The translations under genes and the position numbers were made by a program. DNA of 26,199 nt from Pseudomonadota bacterium (GTDB lineage: Bacteria > Pseudomonadota > Alphaproteobacteria > Rhizobiales > Phreatobacteraceae), in the NCBI GenBank assembly GCA_023416965.1, contig JAEZGJ010000057.1:1-26199 (forward strand), written 5' to 3'. Positions 7,766 to 14,182 of the stretch are shown here, piece after piece (within the stretch, counting starts at the first letter, position 1; every line of letters starts with the position of its first letter). Under the pieces are notes generated by a model. That model ran no database searches and had not been told where the DNA came from. It saw only the letters and a list, made by a program, of their open reading frames with translations.

Positions 7766-7826
7766 AAAAAAAGGAGGTTGACGACCTTCTGTTGCCGAAT
7801 CGCAACGGCTCCGCAACGTCACCTCC
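7766..7826 (-). terminator. Second, large stem-loop with T7 tract downstream of rpsT
   Basis: On the minus strand CGTCACCTCC (plus 7817-7826) pairs with plus 7773-7783, forming about 10 bp with one bulged base, and is followed at once by seven Ts (plus 7766-7772). The long loop holds a perfect inner 5-bp stem (7791-7795 with 7802-7806). It could be a backup terminator for rpsT or the 3' end of a small RNA. The big loop makes it an unusual intrinsic terminator. Confidence 0.45.
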
Positions 7827-7845
7827 GGTCTGGGCTGCCACAACG

Positions 7846-7873
7846 AAAAAGCCCGGCACGAGGCCGGGCTTTT
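7846..7873 (-). terminator. Intrinsic terminator of rpsT (bidirectional)
   Basis: AAAAGCCCGGC (7847-7857) pairs perfectly with GCCGGGCTTTT (7863-7873) around the 5-base loop ACGAG. The A-run and T-run make it work in either direction. It lies about 40 bp past the rpsT stop on the minus strand. Confidence 0.88.
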
Positions 7874-7914
7874 CGAGACGGTGGCGGGCGCCCAAGGGCG
7901 CCGGAGGCCGGGGT

Positions 7915-8181
7915 TCAGGCGCCGATCTTGGCGATGCGCGTCGCCAGGCGCGAGACCTTGCGGGAGGCGGTGTTCTTGTGGAGCACGCCCTTCTGCGCGG
8001 CGCGCATGATCTCCGGCTGGGCCGCCTGGAAGGCGGCCGAGGCGGCGGTCTTGTCGCCGGAGGCGATGGCGTCCTCAAGCTTGCGCAGGAAGGTGCGCAT
8101 GCGGGAGCGGCGAGCCTGGTTGACTGCGGTGCGCCGCGCGATGACGCGGGCGGCCTTCTTAGCGGATGCCGTATTGGCCAT
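7915..8181 (-). CDS. rpsT: 30S ribosomal protein S20
   Basis: S20 (88 residues) is a three-helix bundle that binds 16S rRNA and helps early 30S assembly. The classic N-terminus MANTASAKKAARVIARRTAVN, the RSRMRTFLRKLE block and the C-terminal KGVLHKNTASRKVSRLATRI are all visible, and the protein is very basic. The ATG at 8181 matches the family start; the longer in-frame extension (to 8253) is leader sequence. A strong promoter lies about 75-110 bp upstream, and a textbook terminator follows the gene. The 5' leader includes a GGCGGC/GCCGCC stem, which could serve the translational autoregulation known for S20. Confidence 0.97.
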   Translation of the reverse strand: MANTASAKKAARVIARRTAVNQARRSRMRTFLRKLEDAIASGDKTAASAAFQAAQPEIMRAAQKGVLHKNTASRKVSRLATRIAKIGA

Positions 8182-8262
8182 GGGTCTTGTCCCGGCGGCT
8201 GGCCCCGGCTGGCGGGGCGCAAGAAAACGAGAGCGGCGGCACGGGGCCGCCACGGATCGGCG

Positions 8263-8291
8263 TGTATAGTCGCGTGGTTTCGGCGCGTCAA
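8263..8291 (-). promoter_or_regulatory. rpsT: Sigma-70 promoter of rpsT
   Basis: On the minus strand, -35 TTGACG (plus 8286-8291), exactly 17 bp of spacer, then -10 TATACA (8263-8268). Predicted transcription starts near 8256, giving a leader of about 75 nt before the rpsT ATG. Confidence 0.75.
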
Positions 8292-8398
8292 CCGCACAAC
8301 GGGCCCGTCTGCGAAAATCGCACGGGTCGGCCGGCCGCAGCCGGACTAGAAGATGGGCCCCGCCCGATCATGCCCCGTCCAGCCGCTCCCGAGGCCCG

Positions 8399-9292
8399 AT
8401 GACATCCCAGCCGCAGCGCAGCTTCGTCCTGGTCGCCCTCTGGATGGCGGGTACGCTCCTCTCCTTCTCGGCCATCGCCGTGTCCATCCGCGCCCTGCAC
8501 GGGACGCTGACCGTGTTCGAAATCCTCGCCCTGCGCAATATCGGCGGTCTCGCCATTCTCGCGGGGATGATGGTGGCGGCCCCCGATCCCGGCCAGCGCA
8601 TACGACCGGCGAGCCCCTTCATCCACGCCATGCGCAACACGATCCATTTCGGCGGCCAGGCGCTCTGGGCCTACGGGCTCACCGTGCTGCCGCTCGCCAC
8701 CGTCTTCGCCATCGAGTTCACCACGCCCACCTGGGTCGCGATCTTCGCCGTGCTCTTCCTCGGCGAGCGGATGACGGCGGCGCGGGCGGCGGCGCTGGTG
8801 CTCGGCTTCCTCGGCGTGCTCGTGATCCTGCGTCCGGGCTTCGACAGTTTCCGCCCCGAGGCCCTGGCGGTGGCGGCGGCGGCGATCTGCTTCGGCGTGC
8901 AGCAGACCACGACCAAGTTCCTCACCGCCACCAATTCCACCTGGACCATCATGTTCTGGATGAACGTCATCCAGCTGCCGCTCAATCTCGCCGCCAACGT
9001 GGTGGTCGGCGAGCCCGCCTTCTTTCTCGGCAAGCTCGAGGCCTCGCAATGGCTGCCGCTTCTCGGCATCGGCGTCTGCGGCTTCACCGCCCATTACTGC
9101 CTGACCAACGCCTTCCGGCACGGCGACGCCATCGTGGTGACGCCCATCGACTTCCTGCGCGTGCCGCTCATCGGTCTCATCGGCTGGCTGGTCTATGCCG
9201 AGCAGCCGGAGCCGGCGGTCCTCCTCGGCGCCGCCATCGTGGTGGCGGGGGTGCTGATCAACATCTACGCGGAATCGCGCACGCGCACGTGA
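8399..9292 (+). CDS. DMT-family (EamA) transporter
   Basis: An inner-membrane protein of 297 residues with about ten hydrophobic segments and two EamA repeats (about 12-140 and 155-290). Typical features are the end-of-first-half block with FAIEFTTPTWVAIFAVLFLGERM (about 103-125) and the matching GLIGWLVYAEQP (about 260-271) of the second half. Drug/metabolite transporters usually export amino acids, nucleosides or other metabolites; the substrate cannot be read from sequence. The ATG at 8399 is the only start that keeps the first helix whole. It is divergent from rpsT (217 bp between starts) and well separated from leuA downstream. Confidence 0.9.
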   Translation: MTSQPQRSFVLVALWMAGTLLSFSAIAVSIRALHGTLTVFEILALRNIGGLAILAGMMVAAPDPGQRIRPASPFIHAMRNTIHFGGQALWAYGLTVLPLATVFAIEFTTPTWVAIFAVLFLGERMTAARAAALVLGFLGVLVILRPGFDSFRPEALAVAAAAICFGVQQTTTKFLTATNSTWTIMFWMNVIQLPLNLAANVVVGEPAFFLGKLEASQWLPLLGIGVCGFTAHYCLTNAFRHGDAIVVTPIDFLRVPLIGLIGWLVYAEQPEPAVLLGAAIVVAGVLINIYAESRTRT

Positions 9293-9601
9293 GTCCTCTT
9301 CCTCAGATCTGTTTTCCCATGACCCGTTTCGGAACGCGGAGGTTAACGGCAAGCGCGATGCGGCCCCCGGCGGGGCGGCCTCACAGGTCCGGCACGGTGC
9401 CCGGAGGCGGGAAGCCGGGAGGGGCGAAACGGAGAACGACGGTCGGTCCGCGATTCGGACATGCTCCGTTCCCGGCCCGTTGCGGAGGTTAACGCCGCCC
9501 TCCCCGAGCGGCGGAGGGACTTCGCCCTTGCGCCAGGCCCCCCGGATCAGGTAGTCAGGACCACCAGCGGCCGTCCGGCCGCGCTTGTCCGAGGACCGTC
9601 C
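9293..9601. other. Gene-free region before the leuA leader
   Basis: No supported gene. It contains two direct copies of the 13-mer GCGGAGGTTAACG (9336-9348 and 9482-9494), each preceded by CCCGTT-like sequence, and probably the leuA promoter, which I could not place with confidence. A longer in-frame ATG at 9461 exists for the leader ORF but has no convincing ribosome site. Confidence 0.4.
9336..9494 (+). repeat. Pair of 13-bp direct repeats upstream of leuA
   Basis: GCGGAGGTTAACG occurs at 9336-9348 and 9482-9494 (146-bp period), both including GTTAAC and both preceded by a CCCGTT context. They lie in noncoding sequence between the transporter and leuA. They could be regulator-binding sites or the remains of a small duplication. 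Confidence 0.4.
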
Positions 9602-9691
9602 GTGCCGATCGTCCGTGCGCCCGCACCGATCAGCCTTCGCGCTTTCAGCGCCACGCCCTCGCTGTCCCTCCTTCTGCTTATCCGCCCCTGA
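9602..9691 (+). CDS. Leucine-rich leader peptide of leuA
   Basis: A 29-residue ORF starts at GTG 9602, with GAGGA at 9591-9595 (6 bp spacing), and ends at TGA 9689-9691, about 120 bp before leuA. Its C-terminal end is SLSLLLLIRP: five Leu codons within six positions (CTG TCC CTC CTT CTG CTT) followed by Ile. A run of Leu codons in a short ORF ahead of leuA is the hallmark of ribosome-mediated attenuation, as in enterobacterial leuL. Stalling on scarce Leu-tRNA would alter the RNA fold downstream. The stop codon lies within one arm of the following stem. The start could also be the ATG at 9461 in the same frame (76 residues). Confidence 0.65.
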   Translation: MPIVRAPAPISLRAFSATPSLSLLLLIRP

Positions 9692-9727
9692 GCACCGGCA
9701 GGGCCACATGGCCTTGGCGCTCAGGGG
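9647..9727 (+). promoter_or_regulatory. Competing stems, candidate leuA attenuator
   Basis: CCCCTGAGC (9685-9693, including the leader stop) pairs perfectly with GCTCAGGGG (9719-9727), with an inner stem GGGCC/GGCCT closing on ACAT. An alternative 7-bp pairing, AGCGCCA (9647-9653, just before the Leu codons) with TGGCGCT (9715-9721), uses the same right-hand bases and so excludes the first. This is the geometry expected of an attenuator, but no T-run follows, so Rho or translation may be the output. Confidence 0.45.
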
Positions 9728-9809
9728 ACCACGCCACCGCAACCCGCAACGAGGGGCCTGCGAAGTGAGGCGCTGAACGCCGCCGCGGCCCGCAGCAAGG
9801 ACAAGACCC

Positions 9810-11381
9810 ATGACCACCACGACCCACACGCCGTCCAAGGACCGCGTCGTCATCTTCGACACCACCCTGCGCGACGGCGAGCAGTGCCCCGGCGCCACCA
9901 TGACGCTGGAGGAGAAGCTGCAGGTCGCCGATCTCCTCGACGAGATGGGCGTCGACATCATCGAGGCGGGCTTCCCCATCGCCTCGGTCGGCGATTTCGA
10001 GGCGGTGGTCGCCGTCGCCCAGAGGGTGAAGAACGCGGTGGTCGCGGGCCTCGCGCGCGCGGGCATGAACGACATCGACCGCGCCGGCGAGGCCGTGCGC
10101 CATGCCCGTCGCCCGCGCATCCACACCTTCCTGTCCACCTCGCCCGTGCACATGAAGCACAAGCTGCAGAAGTCGCCGGACGAGGTGCTGGCCATGGTGG
10201 TGGCCTCCGTCACCCGCGCCCGCAATCTCGTCGACGACGTGGAATGGTCGGCCGAGGACGGCACCCGCACCGAGCACGACTTCCTCTGCCGCTGCGTGGA
10301 GGCGGCGATCAAGGCCGGCGCCACCACCATCAACATCCCCGACACGGTCGGCTACACGGCGCCGCACGAATACAAGGCGCTCTTCGAAATGGTGCGCGCC
10401 CGCGTGCCGAACGCCGACAAGGCGGTGTTCTCGGTCCATTGCCACAACGATCTCGGCATGGCGGTGGCGAACTCCATCGCCGGCGTCGAGGGCGGCGCCC
10501 GCCAGATCGAGTGCACCATCAACGGCATCGGCGAGCGGGCCGGCAATGCGGCGCTGGAAGAGATCGTCATGGCGATCAGGACCCGCAACGACATCTTCCC
10601 CTATGAGACCGGCATCGACACGAAAATGCTGACGCGGGCCTCCAAGCTCGTGTCGACGGTGACCTCGTTCCCTGTCCAGTACAACAAGGCGATCGTCGGC
10701 CGGAACGCCTTCGCCCACGAGAGCGGCATCCACCAGGACGGCATGCTGAAGAACACCCAGACCTACGAGATCATGACGCCGGACTCGGTCGGCGTGAAAT
10801 CGACCTCGCTGGTCATGGGCAAGCATTCCGGCCGCAACGCCTTCAAGGACAAGCTGAAGCACCTCGGCTACCAGCTGTCCGACAACCAGCTGGAAGACGC
10901 CTTCGTGCGCTTCAAGGAACTCGCCGACCGCAAGAAGGTGATCTACGACGAGGATATCGAGGCGCTGGTGGACGAGAAGATCGCCCACAGCCAGGACCGC
11001 ATGAAGGTCATGTCGCTGCTGGTCGTCGCCGGCACGATGGGCCCGCAGGCGGCGACCCTGACCCTCGACCTCGACGGCGTGCACAAGACCGTGCAGGCCT
11101 CGGGCAACGGGCCGGTCGACGCCGTGTTCAACGCCATCAAGGCCATCGTGCCGCATGAGGCGGTGCTGGAACTCTATCAGGTCCATGCCGTTACCCAGGG
11201 AACGGATGCGCAGGCGGAGGTTTCGGTGCGGCTTCAGGCGGACGGCAACACGTTCACCGGCAAGGGTGCGGACCCTGATACGCTGGTGTCGTCGGCCAAG
11301 GCCTATCTGTCGGCGCTGAACAAGCTGATCGCCAAGCGCGAGCGCCTGCATCCGCAGCACGGCACCGTCGCCGCGGAGTGA
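9810..11381 (+). CDS. leuA: 2-isopropylmalate synthase
   Basis: The first committed enzyme of leucine synthesis condenses 2-oxoisovalerate with acetyl-CoA (523 residues). The TIM-barrel HMGL domain has FDTTLRDGEQ (16-25), the metal ligands D17 and SVHCHNDLG (H210, H212) and the GIGERAGNAALEE block (239-251). A linker containing HESGIHQDGM precedes the C-terminal LeuA dimer/regulatory domain (about 395-510) that gives leucine feedback inhibition. The length fits the long bacterial type. The ATG at 9810 has AAGGA 8 bp upstream and the normal N-terminus. A leucine-rich leader peptide and competing stems lie ahead of it, so transcription probably also responds to leucine. A ROK kinase gene starts 10 bp after the stop. 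Confidence 0.97.
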   Translation: MTTTTHTPSKDRVVIFDTTLRDGEQCPGATMTLEEKLQVADLLDEMGVDIIEAGFPIASVGDFEAVVAVAQRVKNAVVAGLARAGMNDIDRAGEAVRHARRPRIHTFLSTSPVHMKHKLQKSPDEVLAMVVASVTRARNLVDDVEWSAEDGTRTEHDFLCRCVEAAIKAGATTINIPDTVGYTAPHEYKALFEMVRARVPNADKAVFSVHCHNDLGMAVANSIAGVEGGARQIECTINGIGERAGNAALEEIVMAIRTRNDIFPYETGIDTKMLTRASKLVSTVTSFPVQYNKAIVGRNAFAHESGIHQDGMLKNTQTYEIMTPDSVGVKSTSLVMGKHSGRNAFKDKLKHLGYQLSDNQLEDAFVRFKELADRKKVIYDEDIEALVDEKIAHSQDRMKVMSLLVVAGTMGPQAATLTLDLDGVHKTVQASGNGPVDAVFNAIKAIVPHEAVLELYQVHAVTQGTDAQAEVSVRLQADGNTFTGKGADPDTLVSSAKAYLSALNKLIAKRERLHPQHGTVAAE

Positions 11382-11391
11382 ACAGGGCAGA

Positions 11392-12306
11392 ATGCGCATC
11401 GGCATCGATCTCGGCGGAACCAAAATCGAGATCCTGGCCCTGGACGACCAGGGCCAGGAGCTGATGCGCCGCCGGGTGGCGACGCCGCGCCATGACTATG
11501 GCGCGATCGTTGCCGCCATTGCCGGGCTCGTCACCGGCGTCGAGGCCGAACTTGGCCAGACCGGCACGGTGGGGGTCGGCATTCCCGGCTCCCTGTCGCC
11601 GGCGACCGGCCTGATCAAGAACGCCAACACGACCGTGCTGATCGGCCACCCGCTCGACCGCGACCTCGCGGCGGCGCTCGGCCGCGAGGTGCGGCTGGAG
11701 AACGATGCCAACTGCTTCGCCCTGTCGGAGGCGGTGGACGGAGCAGCCGCCGGCGCGGGCGTGGTCTTTGGCCTCATCATCGGCACCGGTGCGGGTTCCG
11801 GCATTGTCATCGACGGCAAGGTCCTGCGAGGGCGCCATCTCATTGGCGGCGAGTTCGGGCACAATCCTCTGCCCTGGCCGAGCGTCGAGGAGGTGGTCGA
11901 GGCGCCCGCCTGCTATTGCGGCCAGAGGGGATGCCTCGAGACCTGGGTCTCGGGCACCGGCTTCGCCGACGATTACCTCAGGGCGACAGGCGAGGCCGTT
12001 CCGGCGCCGCAGATCGTCGGCATGGCCGCCTCCGGCGACCGCATCGCGCGCGCCGCCTATGACCGGTACATCTCCCGCCTCGCGCGCGGGCTCGCCCAGG
12101 TGGTCAATCTCATCGACCCCGATGTCATCGTGGTCGGCGGCGGCATGAGCAATGTCGCCTCCATCTATGACCACCTGCCGCCGGCCATGGTGCCCTACGT
12201 CTTTTCCGACGCCTGCACCACGCCCATCGTCAAGGCTGTGCACGGCGACTCCTCCGGCGTGCGCGGCGCCGCGTGGCTCTGGCCCGCCAGTAACCCTGCC
12301 GCCTGA
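11392..12306 (+). CDS. ROK-family sugar kinase (Mak/fructokinase-like)
   Basis: A cytoplasmic ATP-dependent hexose kinase of 304 residues. The N-terminal phosphate-binding loop is DLGGTK (6-11). The catalytic aspartate lies in LENDANCFALSE (D105). IGGEFGHNPLPW (151-162) supplies the zinc-binding His157, and CYCGQRGC (174-181) supplies three cysteines, the ROK zinc motif. GHNPLPW and CxCGxxGCxExxxSG resemble the manno(fructo)kinase Mak/YajF group, so fructose or mannose is the likeliest substrate; N-acetylglucosamine or glucose remain possible. It begins 10 bp after leuA, so it is probably read on the same transcript despite no metabolic link. Confidence 0.9.
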   Translation: MRIGIDLGGTKIEILALDDQGQELMRRRVATPRHDYGAIVAAIAGLVTGVEAELGQTGTVGVGIPGSLSPATGLIKNANTTVLIGHPLDRDLAAALGREVRLENDANCFALSEAVDGAAAGAGVVFGLIIGTGAGSGIVIDGKVLRGRHLIGGEFGHNPLPWPSVEEVVEAPACYCGQRGCLETWVSGTGFADDYLRATGEAVPAPQIVGMAASGDRIARAAYDRYISRLARGLAQVVNLIDPDVIVVGGGMSNVASIYDHLPPAMVPYVFSDACTTPIVKAVHGDSSGVRGAAWLWPASNPAA

Positions 12307-12408
12307 GGGCCCGTCGCGCCCCGCAAAAAAGTCGGCGGGCGTTCTGGACAGGGCCCCCGCTGTCTGGTAGTCACCCGGCTCCCGCGCGGCCCTCGGGTTC
12401 GCGGGCGT

Positions 12409-12484
<76 letters not shown>

Positions 12485-12558
12485 ATCTTCTTCTCCGTCG
12501 CCGTGCACGTGCGGGGCCGTCCAGCGGCCGCGTTGACCCGTCTGGCGCTGCCTGCTAC

Positions 12559-12583
12559 TTCAGAAAATCCTGAAAATTCAGAC
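12559..12583. promoter_or_regulatory. Candidate operator of the GbsR/MarR-type gene
   Basis: Three half-sites lie in alternating orientation: TTCAG (12559-12563), CTGAA (12570-12574) and TTCAG, spaced 6 bp then 4 bp or less within an AT-rich patch. They end about 10 bp before the regulator's ATG, a typical autoregulation position. Confidence 0.45.
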
Positions 12584-12592
12584 AGGCGCCTC

Positions 12593-13210
12593 ATGAACCT
12601 GCCGCCGCTCATCCAGGCCTTCGTGCTGCATTTCGGCGAGATGGGGTCGCGCTGGGGCATCAACCGCACGGTCGGTCAGGTCTATGCGGTCATTTTTCTC
12701 GCCAACCGGCCGGTCTGCGCCGACGATCTCGTCGACGCCGTGGGCGTGGCGCGGTCTAATGTCGCCATGGCTCTGAAGGAACTGCAGAGCTGGGAGCTCA
12801 TCCGGTTGAAGCACGTGCCGGGCGAGCGCCGCGATTTCTACACCACGCTGGACGACATCTGGGCCATCGTCCGCAAGCTGGTCGAGCAGAGGAAGCGCCG
12901 CGAGATCGACCCGACGCTGACCGTGCTGCGTGAACTGCTGATGCAGAGTCCCGCCTCCGAGGAGGAGCGCTTCGCACAGGAGCGGATGCAGGAGATGCAC
13001 GGGGTCATCGAACTCCTCACGGGGTGGTACGACGACATCGAGCGGCTGGAGACCGAACGGCTGGTGCAACTCCTGTCGCTCGGCTCGAAGATCGTCAAGG
13101 CGCTGGAGTGGAAGGACAAGCTCTTCCTGGTCAAGAGCGGCCGCGGCCGGGGCAAGGGTGCCGATGATCGGGATCGCGGCCCGGCGGATGGCGAAAAAGA
13201 CGGCGCCTGA
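12593..13210 (+). CDS. GbsR/MarR-type transcriptional regulator
   Basis: A 205-residue winged-helix DNA-binding protein. The GbsR-like N-terminus (LIQAFVLHFGEMGSRWGINRTVGQVYAVIFL, about 6-36) leads into the HTH (VCADDLVDAVGVARSNVAMALKELQSWELI, 41-70) and a wing with HVPGERRDFY (74-83). Two helical segments (about 88-180), probably for dimerisation, follow, then a charged Gly/Arg/Asp tail (183-205) that is probably disordered. The ATG at 12593 begins this conserved N-terminus; a start at 12503 would read through the gap after tRNA-Lys. GbsR itself represses glycine-betaine synthesis genes in Bacillus, but no such gene is next to this one, so the target is unknown. TTCAG/CTGAA repeats just upstream suggest autoregulation. 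Confidence 0.88.
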   Translation: MNLPPLIQAFVLHFGEMGSRWGINRTVGQVYAVIFLANRPVCADDLVDAVGVARSNVAMALKELQSWELIRLKHVPGERRDFYTTLDDIWAIVRKLVEQRKRREIDPTLTVLRELLMQSPASEEERFAQERMQEMHGVIELLTGWYDDIERLETERLVQLLSLGSKIVKALEWKDKLFLVKSGRGRGKGADDRDRGPADGEKDGA

Positions 13211-13270
13211 ACCTGCGGTCCTACGGCTGCCCGGCTCATGTTTCATCAATTGACCTGCCCGCTCACCTGT

Positions 13271-13294
13271 GAATCAATCAGGCAATATTGATTC
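13271..13294. promoter_or_regulatory. 8-bp inverted repeat upstream of the AraC-type gene
   Basis: GAATCAAT (13271-13278) and ATTGATTC (13287-13294) form a perfect inverted repeat with an 8-bp spacer, ending 18 bp before the AraC-type ATG. The half-site spacing of 16 bp centre to centre suits a dimeric regulator. There is no T-run after it, so it is unlikely to be a terminator for the preceding gene. It may be the regulator's own operator. Confidence 0.45.
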
Positions 13295-13312
13295 TGAGGG
13301 ATTTATTGCATC

Positions 13313-14176
13313 ATGCTTCTCAAGCCGTTGAACCCCGACAGCGGCGGCAGGATCGAGCACAGCATCGTTGCGACCTGGCCCGGCTTCGTCGCCAAAACGA
13401 GCCGTCGGAAGACGGACTACAGCATCAGCTATGCGAGCCAGCCGTCCGAACATTACATCGCGCTGCATCATTTCTCGCGGCGCGAGGGCGAAACGCGCAT
13501 CGACGGCCTGCCCGCCTCGTCGCTGACCGATCTGCGCGGCAAACTCACCCAGATCCCGTCCGGCTGCGGTGCGCAGGGCTGGACCGCCGGCGCCTCCAAC
13601 GAGGGCCACGTGACGATGATGTTCTTCGATCCAGGCCAGCTCACCTCAGAACTAGGCCGGATGTATGCCACCTCGTCCGTCCGGCCGAAGCTCTATTTCG
13701 AGGACGCGGATATTGCTGACGCCATGACGCGGCTCGACCGAGTGCTCACCGAGGGCGAAGGGCTGACCGATCTCTATGCCGAGTCGATCGGCCTGTTCAT
13801 CGCCGCCCGGGTGCTGGAACTGTCGCGGCTGGACCAGGCGCCGGAGCGAGCCGCCGTGGGATCGCGCTCGCGCATGGCGATCCTTGAGGACTATCTGCGC
13901 TCCCATATCGGTAGCCCGGTTTCGATCGACGACCTGGCCCAATTGGCCGGGCTCTCCCGCTTCCACCTGATCCGTTCGTTCCGCGACGCCTTCGGCGCGA
14001 CGCCCTACCAGTATTTCCTGCGGCTGAGGATGAACGAGGCGCGGCGGCTCCTCACCGCGACGACCCTGCCCGTGGCCCAGGTGGCGACGAAGGTCGGCTT
14101 TTCCAGCAGCACCCAGTTCGTGAAGATGTTCCGCGCCATGGAGGGCGTCACGCCCGGCAGTCTGCGCCAGCGGTGA
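13313..14176 (+). CDS. AraC-family transcriptional regulator
   Basis: A 287-residue regulator with a variable N-terminal sensing half (about 1-180, not recognised) and a C-terminal AraC DNA-binding domain (about 188-287). The first HTH is VSIDDLAQLAGLSRFHLIRSF; the second, VAQVATKVGFSSSTQFVKMFR, is followed by the typical GVTPGSLRQR ending in place of GxTPxxYR. The ATG at 13313 follows a 102-bp gap with an inverted repeat. The signal and targets are not evident. It ends 6 bp before the convergent DUF1365 gene, so it may or may not act on the adjacent lipid cluster. Confidence 0.9.
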   Translation: MLLKPLNPDSGGRIEHSIVATWPGFVAKTSRRKTDYSISYASQPSEHYIALHHFSRREGETRIDGLPASSLTDLRGKLTQIPSGCGAQGWTAGASNEGHVTMMFFDPGQLTSELGRMYATSSVRPKLYFEDADIADAMTRLDRVLTEGEGLTDLYAESIGLFIAARVLELSRLDQAPERAAVGSRSRMAILEDYLRSHIGSPVSIDDLAQLAGLSRFHLIRSFRDAFGATPYQYFLRLRMNEARRLLTATTLPVAQVATKVGFSSSTQFVKMFRAMEGVTPGSLRQR

Positions 14177-14182
14177 GCGGGC

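Noticed and set aside
7771..7794. Perfect AAGGAGGT on the plus strand as the ribosome site of a gene
   Set aside because: The only starts nearby are badly spaced TTG codons leading into an ORF antisense to rpsT; the bases are better explained as one arm of a hairpin.
7476..8297. Minus-strand ORF of 273 codons through the rpsT region
   Set aside because: Reads rpsT out of frame and passes through two terminator hairpins; Arg/Pro-rich shadow.
8288..10345. Minus-strand ORF of about 685 codons across the transporter and leuA leader
   Set aside because: It crosses two real genes on the other strand and has no homology I recognise.
9678..11423. Minus-strand ORF of about 581 codons opposite leuA
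   Set aside because: Antisense shadow of a clear leuA gene; translation is His/Arg/Val-rich with no domain.
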